A stretch of DNA of 64,000 nucleotides from DUML01 sp050949905 (lineage in GTDB: Bacteria > Bacillota > Desulfitobacteriia > Desulfitobacteriales > Syntrophobotulaceae): positions 62,001 to 126,000 of the forward strand of contig JBMNGP010000015.1 in NCBI GenBank assembly GCA_050949905.1, written 5' to 3'. The position numbers and the translations under genes are program-made. The notes under the pieces are model-generated. The model saw nothing but the letters and a program-made list of their open reading frames with translations, ran no database searches and was not told the DNA's origin. Shown one piece after another: positions 24,525-33,767 of this stretch (position 1 is the first letter of the stretch; each line of letters opens with the position of its first letter).

Positions 24525-24896
24525 TTAATCGCTTTCTTCATTTTCCAAGAAAATATTAATCTCATCTTCCGTCAGCGAAGGAGTTTTCGGCGGGCGGTAA
24601 TCAGGCGCCCTCATTTGAGCTGGGGTAGAAGCAACTGACAGATAGGGAGCTATTTCACTGGTTGGAAGGCCATTGCCAAAAGGATTATGTACTCCTTGCA
24701 GCGATTTTAAGATATCCCTAGCCTTCATCAACTCGGTATATTCATCAATAGAGACAATTACGGCCTGAGGTTTATTATTTTTAATGACTATGTAAGGGTT
24801 GCCTTCATCTTCTACAGCCTGGATAACCTTAGAGGCCTGACCGCGACCCAATTCCGAAACAGAGATCATACAATCAAATACTTTGCGCAGATCCAT
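24525..24896 (-). CDS. Phd/YefM-type antitoxin without visible toxin
   Basis: 123 residues. The N-terminal 60 are a Phd/YefM antitoxin fold: MISVSELGRGQASKVIQAVE, then NPYIVIKNNKPQAVIVSIDE and YTEL. The C-terminal extension is long, proline-rich and ends in an acidic helix (LTEDEINIFLENEESD), where a toxin would normally bind. No toxin gene follows; a terminator comes directly after. The ATG at 24896 has GGGGAGG six bases upstream. It may be an orphan antitoxin, a regulator, or act on a toxin elsewhere. Confidence 0.65.
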   Translation of the reverse strand: MDLRKVFDCMISVSELGRGQASKVIQAVEDEGNPYIVIKNNKPQAVIVSIDEYTELMKARDILKSLQGVHNPFGNGLPTSEIAPYLSVASTPAQMRAPDYRPPKTPSLTEDEINIFLENEESD

Positions 24897-24936
24897 TTGC
24901 ATCCTCCCCTTGGTTTGCTTGAATTATATATAGGTC

Positions 24937-24986
24937 AAGCTTAAGGATAGTTAAAGCTTAAGGAAAGTTAAGCTTAAGGAATAAGC
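24937..24986. repeat. Three tandem copies of an AAGCTTAAGG word
   Basis: AAGCTTAAGGATAGTTA, AAGCTTAAGGAAAGTTA and a shortened AGCTTAAGGAATAAG follow each other directly. They lie in the promoter side of the Phd-like gene, in a 300-base gap (24903-25205) that otherwise shows nothing. Confidence 0.75.
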
Positions 24987-25205
24987 GATCAACTTTTTCT
25001 TTATCCAAATTATAGAATGAAGGCGGGAACAATGCAAGACATTTAGCAGTTAATAATGATGACTATCTACATGAAATTTTGCATGAAAATAGTCGAAGAA
25101 GGGTTCAAAAGCAATGAAATAAAAGAGAAGGGGATATTTTGCATAAAAAATTAACAACAATGTAGAAGTCTGAAGTCTTTGTTACGAACAGGCGAAAACA
25201 AAGAC

Positions 25206-25904
25206 TCACACCCGGAAGCGATAGCCTGCCCCCCAGACAGTCTCAATATATTGGGGATTGGAGGGATCGCTTTCAATTTTCTCGCGAATCCTAGCGATAT
25301 GAACAGTGACAGTTGCTGAATCTCCTAGGGAATCAAGCCCCCAGATGCGCTCGAAAAGTTCTTCCCTGCCGAACACCCTGTTGGGATGCTGAGCCAGGAA
25401 AAAGAGCAATTCAAATTCCTTTTGGGCCAAGTTAACCTCAACTTCATTGACAAAAACCCGCCGGGAATCCTTATCGATTTTTAGCCCCCTAATGGTTAAG
25501 ACCTGTCTGGGGCCGGGAGTGCTGCTGAACCTTTGTTTCAAACGTTCATATTTAGCGAGGTGGGCTTTGACCCTGGCCACTAATTCCCCCGGGCTGAAAG
25601 GTTTGGTAATATAATCGTCAGCCCCGAGGCTTAAGCCTTTGATTTTGTCTATTTCTTCTTTTTTGGCCGATACTAAGAGTACCGGGATATCTTTTTCCGC
25701 TCTGATTTGGCGTAAGATTTCCAGGCCGTCCATTCCGGGAAGCATGATATCGAGAATCACCAGGTCGTAATCATCTTGCTGCAGTTCCCGGAGGCCTTTT
25801 CGTCCGTCAGCGGAAAGTTTGACGGTAAATCCGGCCACTTCCAGGTAGTCTTTTTGCAGCTCGGCTATGCTGGGATCGTCTTCGATTATAAGAATTTTTT
25901 TCAC
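25206..25904 (-). CDS. OmpR/PhoB-family response regulator
   Basis: 232 residues. The receiver domain has the acidic pocket IIEDD, the phosphorylated Asp in DLVILDIMLPGMDG (about residue 50) and the conserved Lys in DYITKPFS. A winged-helix DNA-binding domain follows (LTIRGLKIDKDSRRVFVNE to VWGAGYRFRV). I choose GTG 25904 with AAAGG about eight bases upstream over GTG 25913. It is the last gene of the cluster ABC ATPase, permease, kinase, regulator, so it probably controls that exporter or an envelope stress. Confidence 0.9.
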   Translation of the reverse strand: MKKILIIEDDPSIAELQKDYLEVAGFTVKLSADGRKGLRELQQDDYDLVILDIMLPGMDGLEILRQIRAEKDIPVLLVSAKKEEIDKIKGLSLGADDYITKPFSPGELVARVKAHLAKYERLKQRFSSTPGPRQVLTIRGLKIDKDSRRVFVNEVEVNLAQKEFELLFFLAQHPNRVFGREELFERIWGLDSLGDSATVTVHIARIREKIESDPSNPQYIETVWGAGYRFRV

Positions 25905-25991
25905 ACTAAGCACCTTTCTTTTGATCGAGGGAAGGGAGCACCTTCGTTTATCAGTAGTTCGGGAGGGACAAGAATGTACCCTTTTCTTTCT

Positions 25992-27443
25992 CTAAGAGTT
26001 TCTTACCTTTTTCAGAGAGATTAAAATACTGGTTCCTGCGGTACCGTGGCTTACCGCCCAGATTTTACCCCCATGGCCTTCAATAATCTGTTTGGCGATA
26101 GCCAGCCCCAGACCGCTTCCTTGAACCTCTCCGCGGGATAGATCGGAACGATAAAAACGGTCAAAAATATGGGGCAGATCTTCCTTGCCGATACCGGAGC
26201 CATTATCCCGGAATTCGAGAACAATGCTCTGCGGTGTTTCCCTTAAGGTTATTTTTATTTCTTTCGTAGGTTTATCCATATATTTACGGGAGTTATCCAG
26301 AAGATTGGTGAACACTCTGTGCATTCTTTCCCGATCCAGATTAAGAATTTGCTTTTTGCTTAGCTGGGTAAGGTAGGTGAGCTTTATTCCGGTTTGCTCC
26401 AACTCAGGCTCACATTCTGCCCAAAAATCTTCTAGGTATTGGGCGATATCTGTCGGGGCAAAATCAAAGGGAAGCTGTTTAAGATCCAATTTGGCATAGA
26501 GCAAAAGGTCGTCAATCATTTGGTCAACCTGTCTGGCTTTGTGGTAAATAGTTTTTAAATACCTGTCGGTCTTCTCCGGGGTATTGGCCACTCCGTCGAG
26601 AATGCCTTCTATATAGCCCTTGATGGTTGTGACCGGGGTTTTTAAATCATGGGAGATGCTCGACACCAGCATTTTGCGGTTATCCTCATATTTTAACTGG
26701 GTGAGAATTGAATCTTTAAGTTTCAAACGCATTTGCTCCAAGTCACGGCACAACTCCCGGATTTCCTGGTCGCCTTCCTCCGCTATGGCCAGGTTAAGGT
26801 TGCCAACGCTAATCTCGGCAGCTGCTTTTTGCAAATTATGCAGGGGTTGCACAATTGTCCGGGAAAACTGATAGGAAATAACAATAATAGTAAGCAAAAA
26901 GGAGAGGAGGAAAGTTAGTCCCAGCAGAAGAAGCAAGTTGAGAAAGTTTTGGCCGGCTCGGTCAAAGGGAGTCAATAAGAGGATTTTACCTTCCGCAGCA
27001 TTGGGAAAGGGGACAGCAATTTGTTCCACATTATATTGGACATTGCCAATCTGCAAATATTCTTTAGACCAGGTGGGTGCGGTGGACCGCTCTGCTATTT
27101 CCAGGGCTTTAGCAATTTCAATCTTGCTGAAGTTGCGGGAGCTGAAGAGTAAAAGGCCGTCTTTGTGAATAATTACTTCGCCGTTAAGGCCCGCCATTTG
27201 CTCCTGCAAATAAGCTTGAAAAGTTTCTTGCTTAATAATTTCCGGGTTGTTCTGCAAAAGGCTTTGGCTGCCGGTAAGCTCCAGGCGAATTTCCGAGAGT
27301 TTTTGGTAGCTCGTATAGCTGATATCCGTTCCGAAGAATTTACCGAAGAAATAGATATAAGCCAATGCTACCAGAGCAGTGATGAGTAAGGGCACAATCA
27401 CTGCCGCAGCATTGGCTAAAATTAAGCGTTTCGTTAATTTCAT
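25992..27443 (-). CDS. Sensor histidine kinase
   Basis: 483 residues. A first membrane span (about 8-33) and a second (about 172-195) enclose an extracytoplasmic sensor of about 140 residues. A HAMP linker follows. The HisKA box SISHDLKTPVTTIKGY holds the phosphorylated His (about 265), and the ATPase domain has N (LLDNSRKYM), G1 (DNGSGIGKED) and G2 (GSGLGLAIAK) boxes. It is the partner of the response regulator downstream and lies directly after the permease gene, as in envelope-stress and bacitracin-type modules. The signal is unknown. Confidence 0.9.
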   Translation of the reverse strand: MKLTKRLILANAAAVIVPLLITALVALAYIYFFGKFFGTDISYTSYQKLSEIRLELTGSQSLLQNNPEIIKQETFQAYLQEQMAGLNGEVIIHKDGLLLFSSRNFSKIEIAKALEIAERSTAPTWSKEYLQIGNVQYNVEQIAVPFPNAAEGKILLLTPFDRAGQNFLNLLLLLGLTFLLSFLLTIIVISYQFSRTIVQPLHNLQKAAAEISVGNLNLAIAEEGDQEIRELCRDLEQMRLKLKDSILTQLKYEDNRKMLVSSISHDLKTPVTTIKGYIEGILDGVANTPEKTDRYLKTIYHKARQVDQMIDDLLLYAKLDLKQLPFDFAPTDIAQYLEDFWAECEPELEQTGIKLTYLTQLSKKQILNLDRERMHRVFTNLLDNSRKYMDKPTKEIKITLRETPQSIVLEFRDNGSGIGKEDLPHIFDRFYRSDLSRGEVQGSGLGLAIAKQIIEGHGGKIWAVSHGTAGTSILISLKKVRNS

Positions 27444-27458
27444 TCTTTCACCTAAGTA

Positions 27459-28211
27459 TTAAAACTCTTTTTTATCGAAGAGGTAATAGCCTGCGGTAAA
27501 GAATATTATAGCATACCCCAGCATGAGCAAGAATGCCCGGAGAATTTTGGCCAGGGGAAAAGAAGTGGAAAGCCAGAGATGATACCAATCCAACTGGGAG
27601 GTAACCAGCAAACTTGCATACTGAGGAAAGAAAATGCCGGCTGCCTTTAAGATCAGAAAAGCTAAAATTGACACAAAAAAGACTGTTGTCCCGCTTTTTA
27701 AAACATTGGCCAGCAGGATAATCCCTAAAGCTAAGACCAGGAGCGGGAAGAGACTGACCAGATAAATAAGGATGGTCTTGCCTAAAGCACCGAAAGAGGC
27801 AGAATTGGTGTTAAATAAAAAACCGGCCAAGCTGGAAAACAATAAGAGCAACAGAAGATTTGCCAAGATAAACAGGGCTATGGCGCTGACTTTGGCGGCA
27901 AAAACTTTAAAACGGGATACCGGCCGGGTTAAAGTAATCCGCATCAGATTATGGGCAAACTCACCGGAAAAGCAATCAATAGCGACTAAAGCTGTGAACA
28001 GGGGCAGGATGGTGTTTATGACTACCGATAAGACCAGAACCGGGAATTCCACACTGCCCGCTCCTCTTATCCCTAAGCCGGAGCGTACCCCGACCACTAA
28101 AAGCTGGCCGATAACTATCACGGCTAAAGATAAAATTAGTGCCAGGAGGGCTTTTTTCTTTTTGGACAGTTTTTCTAACTCATTAATAAGTGCTGCTCGG
28201 AATGCGGCCAT
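27459..28211 (-). CDS. ABC-2 type permease
   Basis: 250 residues with about six membrane helices, beginning with a positively charged amphipathic start (LINELEKLSKKKKALLALI). This is the usual layout of ABC-2 exporters in the BcrB/NatB group. Its start lies inside the end of the ATP-binding-protein gene (29-base overlap), so the two subunits are translated together. No strong Shine-Dalgarno is visible, in line with coupling. Substrate is unknown. Confidence 0.8.
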   Translation of the reverse strand: MAAFRAALINELEKLSKKKKALLALILSLAVIVIGQLLVVGVRSGLGIRGAGSVEFPVLVLSVVINTILPLFTALVAIDCFSGEFAHNLMRITLTRPVSRFKVFAAKVSAIALFILANLLLLLLFSSLAGFLFNTNSASFGALGKTILIYLVSLFPLLVLALGIILLANVLKSGTTVFFVSILAFLILKAAGIFFPQYASLLVTSQLDWYHLWLSTSFPLAKILRAFLLMLGYAIIFFTAGYYLFDKKEF

Positions 28212-28923
28212 TTTTTTCTACCTCACTCACAAAGTAATTCTCCAGGGTGGCATAACTGTTCAGGATATTCTCGGTACGGTCGACGCTTAAGAGTTTGCCT
28301 TCGAAGATGACCCCGATGCGGTCGCAGGTTAGCTCCACATCATGGATCAAGTGGCTGGAGATAAAAAAGGTTGTGCCTTCGTTTTGGGCCAAATGCAGGA
28401 TAAGTTTGCGAATTTCAATCATTCCTTCCACATCCAGCCCATTTAAAGGTTCATCCAGGATGAGCACTTTAGGGCGGGACAGGATGGCTGCGGCTAAGCC
28501 TAAGCGCTGTTTCATGCCTAACGAAAATTTGCGCGGTTTTTCCTGTTTGTATTTAAGAATACCGGTTAATTGCAAAACTTCCTCAATCCTTTGGTCCTCT
28601 ATTCCCGGGTAATAGCGAGCCAGTTGCTTTAAATTCTCATAAGCCGTCAGGAAAGGATAAGACTCGGCTATCTCGATCAAGCAGCCGACATGAGCCATGG
28701 CTTTTTCATATTCATCCCGGATGCTGTGGCCAAATATGCGAACATCGCCCCGGTCGGCCTGTATGAGTCCGGTCATTATTTTCATAGCGGTTGTTTTTCC
28801 GGCACCGTTAGGGCCTAAAAAGCCAAAGATATCCCCGGCATAAATGTCCAGATTTATGCCCTCTATCCCCCGGCCGTTGGGATAGATCTTAGTCAAGTCG
28901 GAAATTTCTATTACTTTTTCCAT
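28183..28923 (-). CDS. ABC transporter ATP-binding protein
   Basis: 246 residues of a BcrA/CcmA-type ATPase. Walker A is GPNGAGKTTAMKIM, the Q-loop region follows, the signature is FSLGMKQRLGLA, and Walker B is VLILDEPLNGLD with an H-loop in FFISSHLIHD. It energises the permease encoded downstream. It starts the four-gene minus-strand operon with permease, kinase and response regulator. Confidence 0.9.
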   Translation of the reverse strand: MEKVIEISDLTKIYPNGRGIEGINLDIYAGDIFGFLGPNGAGKTTAMKIMTGLIQADRGDVRIFGHSIRDEYEKAMAHVGCLIEIAESYPFLTAYENLKQLARYYPGIEDQRIEEVLQLTGILKYKQEKPRKFSLGMKQRLGLAAAILSRPKVLILDEPLNGLDVEGMIEIRKLILHLAQNEGTTFFISSHLIHDVELTCDRIGVIFEGKLLSVDRTENILNSYATLENYFVSEVEKNGRIPSSTY

Positions 28924-28949
28924 AGTTCTCCTCTCGGATGATAAGAGAT

Positions 28950-29100
28950 TAGATGAGTTCCTTCACTTCGTTCAGGACAAGCCTTCGCGTTGCTCAGACA
29001 TGCCTTCGCTGTGCAAGATCCTTCGCTTAACTCAGGATGACAAAAATAGTAAGTCACTCAGGATGATAAGAATGGCAAGTGACTTCGATGACAAGTGCTT
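28950..29100. repeat. Degenerate CTTCGC/CTCAGGATGA intergenic repeats
   Basis: CCTTCAC/GCTTCG words alternate with GTTCAGGA, GCTCAGAC and CTCAGGATGA about every 25 bases, four or five times. The whole 470-base gap 28924-29395 holds these, a hairpin and no gene that I can see. Confidence 0.5.
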
Positions 29101-29186
29101 CTATTACTATTATTAACCAATTAAGACCCAAAAGTAAACTAGAGCCCCAAAGTAAACCTGGCTTAACTATCTAAAAATTAGAAGAG

Positions 29187-29216
29187 CCTATCGCTGTAAA
29201 TACTTACAGCGATAGG
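29187..29216 (-). terminator. Strong hairpin, likely terminator of the secreted-protein gene
   Basis: CCTATCGCTGTAA (29187-29199) and TTACAGCGATAGG (29204-29216) form a 13-bp perfect stem with a 4-base loop. On the minus strand TTTTT follows about ten bases later. It lies 180 bases past the end of the gene at 29396. Confidence 0.55.
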
Positions 29217-29395
29217 GGTCTTCCGGCAAGCGGATTTTTATCGAGAAACGAAAAGCGTTTAGTTTTTGCCAGCCTTGCCCAGCAAACGGTCTTAGACAGA
29301 AGATGCTTTCTGCTGCTAACAGTAAACTTGCGATAAGGGCTTCAGGCGGCTTGTCAGTGCTGAGACTGAAGATTCCGCCGCTTATTAGAGCAGGT

Positions 29396-30646
29396 TTAAT
29401 CTAGAACCGGGCTAAAAATAGGGTCATACTGCAAATTTTCAAAAGGTCTGTTCAGCCAGAGATTTATTTTAGCATTGTACTCATCAATATAGATATGGCC
29501 TGTCTGGGTAGAGCCGGAGGCCTCAGTATACTCAATCTGGAAATCGCGGGAATTTCTCTCTGTTGAGCCGCTGAAGGTAAATTCCATTTTGTTGGCGGCG
29601 TAATCTTCATAACCTTCCCGGTAAGTTTCAGTATAATTACCGCTAATATTAGCATTGCTTAAGTGGGTGATTTCCAGTTTTCTCTCCCCGATTTTTACGA
29701 AGCGGCCGTCTTTCTCAATAATAATGTCATTGCTGTAGGAGCCGAGATATTTCTCAGGATAGGTGATTTCATAATTGTAGGGCTCGGTACGGACTTTGCC
29801 TTCCTGCTTAATCACTTCTTTACCGCTAAGGTCCGGCTTAGAGATTGTGGTGGAGTTAATAGCGGAGAGATTGAATAAGACGTCTATAGTTATTTCATGC
29901 ACATTCCCTTGCTCATCCCGGCCGGATATAGTCGCAGTAGCAAGGAGGCTTTCCAAAAGGCCCTCGGTATTAACCTGAGCACTGCCGCCAATGCCTTTGA
30001 CATAAATATCTTCCACCAGGCGAGTTTTTTCATTACTATTTCGATAGGAAAATTCCTGTTTCACTTGGAAAGAAGTTACGGCATTGATTAAAGCCGGGAT
30101 TTGAACTTCACTCAACGAGCCATAGATTTCTTTACTGCCATCGTCCTTTTCTTTCACCATAACTTGGTCTCTTAAGCTCCCCACCAGGGCGTCAACAATT
30201 CTCTCAAGATCGGCAGCTTCATCTTCCGCGAAAGGGTTATGGAAGACAACCGGATTATTTTGCTCGGCGTATTCAGTCACATAGTATTTTTTATCTCCGG
30301 CATGTTGGCGAATATCTGTTGATTTATCCCGGTAAGAATAATAGGAGGTGGATTCGCCGTTTGCTCTTTGGCTGTGGCTGGTTTCTTCTATAATTCCCTG
30401 CGCCATGTCATATTTGCTGACGCTGTTTTCCGAATTTAGGACATTGCCGTTATCTTTGACAACCATCGAGACATCCAGAGTGAAGCTATTTAGGCTTGTA
30501 CTGCAGCGCTCATAAGTAGTTTTGACAGCCTCTTTTAATTGTTCATAGCCGCTCTTGTTAGCGATGTCGGCCAGAGCCGTAGTGGCAAGCAGAAGCAGCC
30601 CTATAGTAAAACTGATAATTAAGGCTGTTCTTTTTGATAGTTTCAT
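29396..30646 (-). CDS. Secreted protein of unknown function
   Basis: 416 residues with a clear signal peptide (positive start KLSKRT, hydrophobic core, cleavage near ALADIA). The mature part is rich in Ser, Thr, Asn and Tyr, with beta-strand patterns. I know no named domain; the strand pattern is loosely like LolA-type or sigma-regulatory outer proteins. It is upstream of, and on the same strand as, the ABC transporter and two-component genes, but a 470-base gap and a terminator-like hairpin separate them. Its position suggests a link to the envelope system, unproven. Confidence 0.55.
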   Translation of the reverse strand: MKLSKRTALIISFTIGLLLLATTALADIANKSGYEQLKEAVKTTYERCSTSLNSFTLDVSMVVKDNGNVLNSENSVSKYDMAQGIIEETSHSQRANGESTSYYSYRDKSTDIRQHAGDKKYYVTEYAEQNNPVVFHNPFAEDEAADLERIVDALVGSLRDQVMVKEKDDGSKEIYGSLSEVQIPALINAVTSFQVKQEFSYRNSNEKTRLVEDIYVKGIGGSAQVNTEGLLESLLATATISGRDEQGNVHEITIDVLFNLSAINSTTISKPDLSGKEVIKQEGKVRTEPYNYEITYPEKYLGSYSNDIIIEKDGRFVKIGERKLEITHLSNANISGNYTETYREGYEDYAANKMEFTFSGSTERNSRDFQIEYTEASGSTQTGHIYIDEYNAKINLWLNRPFENLQYDPIFSPVLD

Positions 30647-30895
30647 TATTATGCATCTCCTTTGCTCAAAGACTTAAATAAGACGTGAAAGCTTTCCTGA
30701 CTCTATTCTAACCGGAGAGTATTGACAATCTCTAAAGCAAATCTAAACAAATTATTAATTATGGGAATACTGGGAATAGCCGCAGAAATGCTCCAAGGCC
30801 CCAAAGCCTTGCAGCTTTAGGACATGCACTGAAAATTAAGCCCAGCAATAAACTGCAGTGTAATACCATCATAACTTCCAAGGGAGTGAATTTGG

Positions 30896-32020
30896 ATGCC
30901 AGGAACAATCAAGAGAGTTTTTCCCGGGGGCAACACGTCCGAAGGATTTTTCTCTTATTATCGCTATCTCTTAGAAAAAGGCACCAGGAGAACGTTTGTA
31001 ATTAAAGGCGGGCCGGGGGTTGGCAAATCCGTATTAATGAAGAAAATTGGCCTGCGGATGGTTGAGCTTGGTTATGATGTGGAATTTCACCATTGTTCCT
31101 CCGATAACCATTCTTTAGACGGTATTGCCATCCTGGATGCCGGCATTGTCATGGTTGACGGCACAACGCCGCATATTATTGATCCTAAATACCCGGGCGG
31201 TCTGGACGAAATAATTAACATGGGTGAATTTTGGGATCAGGAGGCCATGCGGCTCAATACGGAAAAAATCATTGTTTCCACTCAGGAAGTAAGCCGTCTT
31301 TTTGCCAGGGGTTATGGATTCTTAAGAGCGGCCAGGCCGATTGCCGATAACCTTATGGAGATGCACCGCCGCTGTATGGACTTTGCAGCAGCAAATAAGC
31401 TTACAGGGCAGTTGGAGAGGGCTCTGCTGGAGGATACATACTTGCCGGAAGCTTATAGCGGTCTCGGTAAGGAAAGACATTTATTCGCTGCTGCTTATAC
31501 TCCGGAAGGGTACATTGATTTTACCGATTCCATCCTGCAGGGTATGGAAAGGGTTTATTTCCTGGAAGGGCCGCTGGGTGTCGGCAAATCTACCCTTATG
31601 GGGAAAATCGCGACTAAAGCAGTGCAAATGGGGCTAGAGGTCGAAATTTACCATACCCCTCTAATTCCGACCAAGATCGGAACTGTCCTGCTGAAAAATC
31701 TCAATATGGCCGTGACCTCGAGCAGTAAATTTAAAAATAATAACTATCAGACAGTTAATTTTAAGGAGCTGCTGGATCAAGGGCGGTATAAAGTCTATAA
31801 AGAGGATATTGCCGCTGACAGCAAGCTCTTAGAGGATTTAATCAGCAAGGGCGTTGCTCATATTTTTAAAGCCAAAGCCGAACATGATATTTTGGAACAA
31901 TTCTATGTTCCCCATATGGACTTTGCCGCTGCAGATCAGAAGCAGGAAGAAATTTTCGAGAAGATTGTAAGTTTGGCTGAAGACAAGGGCAGAGACGTTA
32001 ATATCCCCCTATATAACTAA
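30896..32020 (+). CDS. Double P-loop ATPase (PRK06851-like)
   Basis: 374 residues made of two homologous halves. Each half has a short lead (EGFFSYYRYLL and EGYIDFTDSIL), a Walker A (IKGGPGVGKSVLMKK at about 39-53 and LEGPLGVGKSTLMGK at about 224-238), and a closing MDFAAAN or MDFAAAD motif. This layout matches an uncharacterised ATPase family of spore-forming Firmicutes. No Walker B is obvious. AAGGGAG is eight bases before ATG 30896. It faces the secreted-protein gene divergently; the 250 bases between hold no gene. The AlbA-type gene follows on the same strand. Confidence 0.7.
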   Translation: MPGTIKRVFPGGNTSEGFFSYYRYLLEKGTRRTFVIKGGPGVGKSVLMKKIGLRMVELGYDVEFHHCSSDNHSLDGIAILDAGIVMVDGTTPHIIDPKYPGGLDEIINMGEFWDQEAMRLNTEKIIVSTQEVSRLFARGYGFLRAARPIADNLMEMHRRCMDFAAANKLTGQLERALLEDTYLPEAYSGLGKERHLFAAAYTPEGYIDFTDSILQGMERVYFLEGPLGVGKSTLMGKIATKAVQMGLEVEIYHTPLIPTKIGTVLLKNLNMAVTSSSKFKNNNYQTVNFKELLDQGRYKVYKEDIAADSKLLEDLISKGVAHIFKAKAEHDILEQFYVPHMDFAAADQKQEEIFEKIVSLAEDKGRDVNIPLYN

Positions 32021-32124
32021 GGGAGCAGAAAGGATTAGCCGGTGCAGAAAAAGGGATAATAACAAATATTGTAGAATAAAGAGCAGGGAATGAATTTGTA
32101 CCTGCGGGCTTGGAGGCTGAGTTC

Positions 32125-32961
32125 ATGGGAAGCGGGGGTAAGCCTATGGGAAAAGATGTTTATATGTCTATTTCACGTAAAACAAGGGCTCTATTAAACC
32201 GCCAGGAAGGACTTGATGTTGATTTTAAGCTTACTGTCAAAGGAGTGGAGGCGACGGATCTGGTTGCCTTCGCCAATTCCGCTAAAGGCGGGACGATCCT
32301 GGTAGGCGTCGGCGAAGCAGAAGACTCCAACAGCATGCAGAAAGGGAGAATAATCGGCTGTCCGGTGGGGGATAAAGAGAGGCTTTATATCCTCAGCAAG
32401 TCGGAAAGCTGTGTGCCGCCGGTGGAAGTTAGTATTATAATTGAAAACTATGCCCGGAAGCCTTTTTTTCGGATTGAGATCCCTTCCGGCAAAGAAAAGC
32501 CGTACTGTACGGCGGGAGGAACCTACAAGATTAGAGGTGACGGGCGCACTAATACTTTGCTGCCGGGAAGACTGCTTTCCCTCTTTATCGAGAAGCAAAG
32601 CGAAATATTTTTTAACCGTTTCCGGGAAGCGACTAAAGAATTGGGAAAAAATATGATGAATTCTAACACAGCGCTCCAAGAAGAACTGCATGACTTGCTT
32701 AGGAAAATTCTTAATATGGAGTACCTGGTGGAGAACCGCCTGGATAATATCCAAGAAGGGGTCGATAATGCGGAATCGTTGGGAACAGAGACGGCCTGCT
32801 ATTTTGATTCTCTCCTGGTGAGCATCACTAAGTTGAAAGAGAGAATTAACCGTTTGGAGAAGGGACTTTTGAATATCGATAAAAAGCTGGACCTATTCCT
32901 GGAAAAGAGCCAAGCTGTTCAGCTCCCTGCCCGGGAAGGCGTTAAGCTATTGGATAATTAG
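32125..32961 (+). CDS. AlbA-2 (Schlafen-type) domain protein with coiled-coil tail
   Basis: 278 residues. The N-terminal half is an AlbA_2/Schlafen-like domain: QEGLDVDFKLTVKG, LVAFANSAKGGTILVGVGE and the later FRIEIPSGKEKPYC and YKIRGDGRTN. These domains sit in putative transcription regulators that bind nucleic acid or ATP. The C-terminal third is heptad-like (ITKLKERINRLEKGLLNIDK) and may oligomerise. ATG 32125 has GGAGG eight bases upstream; ATG 32146 is possible. It lies about 100 bases after the double P-loop ATPase on the same strand. Confidence 0.65.
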   Translation: MGSGGKPMGKDVYMSISRKTRALLNRQEGLDVDFKLTVKGVEATDLVAFANSAKGGTILVGVGEAEDSNSMQKGRIIGCPVGDKERLYILSKSESCVPPVEVSIIIENYARKPFFRIEIPSGKEKPYCTAGGTYKIRGDGRTNTLLPGRLLSLFIEKQSEIFFNRFREATKELGKNMMNSNTALQEELHDLLRKILNMEYLVENRLDNIQEGVDNAESLGTETACYFDSLLVSITKLKERINRLEKGLLNIDKKLDLFLEKSQAVQLPAREGVKLLDN

Positions 32962-33044
32962 CCTAAAGTTTAGGTTAAGATTAAGCTAAAATCTGTCAAC
33001 CCCCATGGAACCATATCTATAACGTTTGCTAAGGATGAGAAAAA

Positions 33045-33698
33045 ATGAGTGTGGAACAGGAAAAGGAAAAGGATATGGATATGGAACAGGACAAGCTAAA
33101 TATTCAGGAGTTAATTGTGGTTGAAGGCAAAAATGATGCCCACGCAATTAGAAGAGCCTTAGGGCCGGTTGATGTAATCTGGACCGAGGGCTTCGGGTTA
33201 ACAGAGGAGAAGCTTAAGCTCATATCCGAGATGGCCAGGAGACAGGGGGTTATTGTTTGCACCGACCCCGACTTTGCCGGGCTTAAGATCCGGGAACGGA
33301 TCAGACGGAGGGTTCCCGAGGCTCAGCAGGTCTTTCTTTCCCGGGAATGCGCCTATAACCGGAAAGGCAATGATATTGGCCTGGAAAATGTCTCGCCTGA
33401 GGAAATCAGAAAAGCTTTTACCAAGGTCTTAAGGGAAAGAAGAACGGAGGAGAGAGGGGAAGCCCCCTTGGCAAACAGCGGGGAAATCAGCCTGGAGGAT
33501 CTGCTGGAAAACGGACTGGCCGGAGGGGAAGGGTCGGCGGCCAGACGGGCAGCTTTGGGGAAAATCTTAGGTATCGGGGATACTAATGCCAAACAATTTG
33601 TCTACAGGGCAAACCGTTATGGCCTGAAGAAAACTGATTTTCTGAAGGCTTTAGAAGCGCTACAACGACAAGAGCCGCCCGCCGAAGATAAGAATTAA
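33045..33698 (+). CDS. rnmV: Ribonuclease M5 (5S rRNA maturation)
   Basis: 217 residues. The TOPRIM domain begins IQELIVVEGKNDAHAIRRAL with the catalytic Glu. GLTEEKLKLISEMARRQGV leads to VCTDPDFAGLKIRERI with the DxD metal site, then ECAYNRKGNDIGLENVSPE typical of M5. The C-terminal region binds 5S rRNA precursor. It processes 5S rRNA ends in Firmicutes. It precedes rsmA, its usual neighbour. Start ATG 33045 has AAGGATGAG upstream. Confidence 0.92.
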   Translation: MSVEQEKEKDMDMEQDKLNIQELIVVEGKNDAHAIRRALGPVDVIWTEGFGLTEEKLKLISEMARRQGVIVCTDPDFAGLKIRERIRRRVPEAQQVFLSRECAYNRKGNDIGLENVSPEEIRKAFTKVLRERRTEERGEAPLANSGEISLEDLLENGLAGGEGSAARRAALGKILGIGDTNAKQFVYRANRYGLKKTDFLKALEALQRQEPPAEDKN

Positions 33699-33701
33699 GG
33701 C

Positions 33702-33757
33702 TTATTAAGATCATAATTATTAAGATCATAATAATGAAGGCTTATTAATGCGAAAGG
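33702..33757. repeat. Tandem ATTAAGATCATAAT repeat between rnmV and rsmA
   Basis: ATTAAGATCATAATT occurs twice in a row, and the pair is bracketed by AAGGCTTATTAA at both ends. It fills the rnmV-rsmA gap. Confidence 0.7.
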
Positions 33758-33767
33758 ACTCGGAAAA

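Noticed and set aside
24937..24986. CRISPR array
   Set aside because: Direct copies with no unique spacers; a simple tandem repeat. No cas genes in the window.
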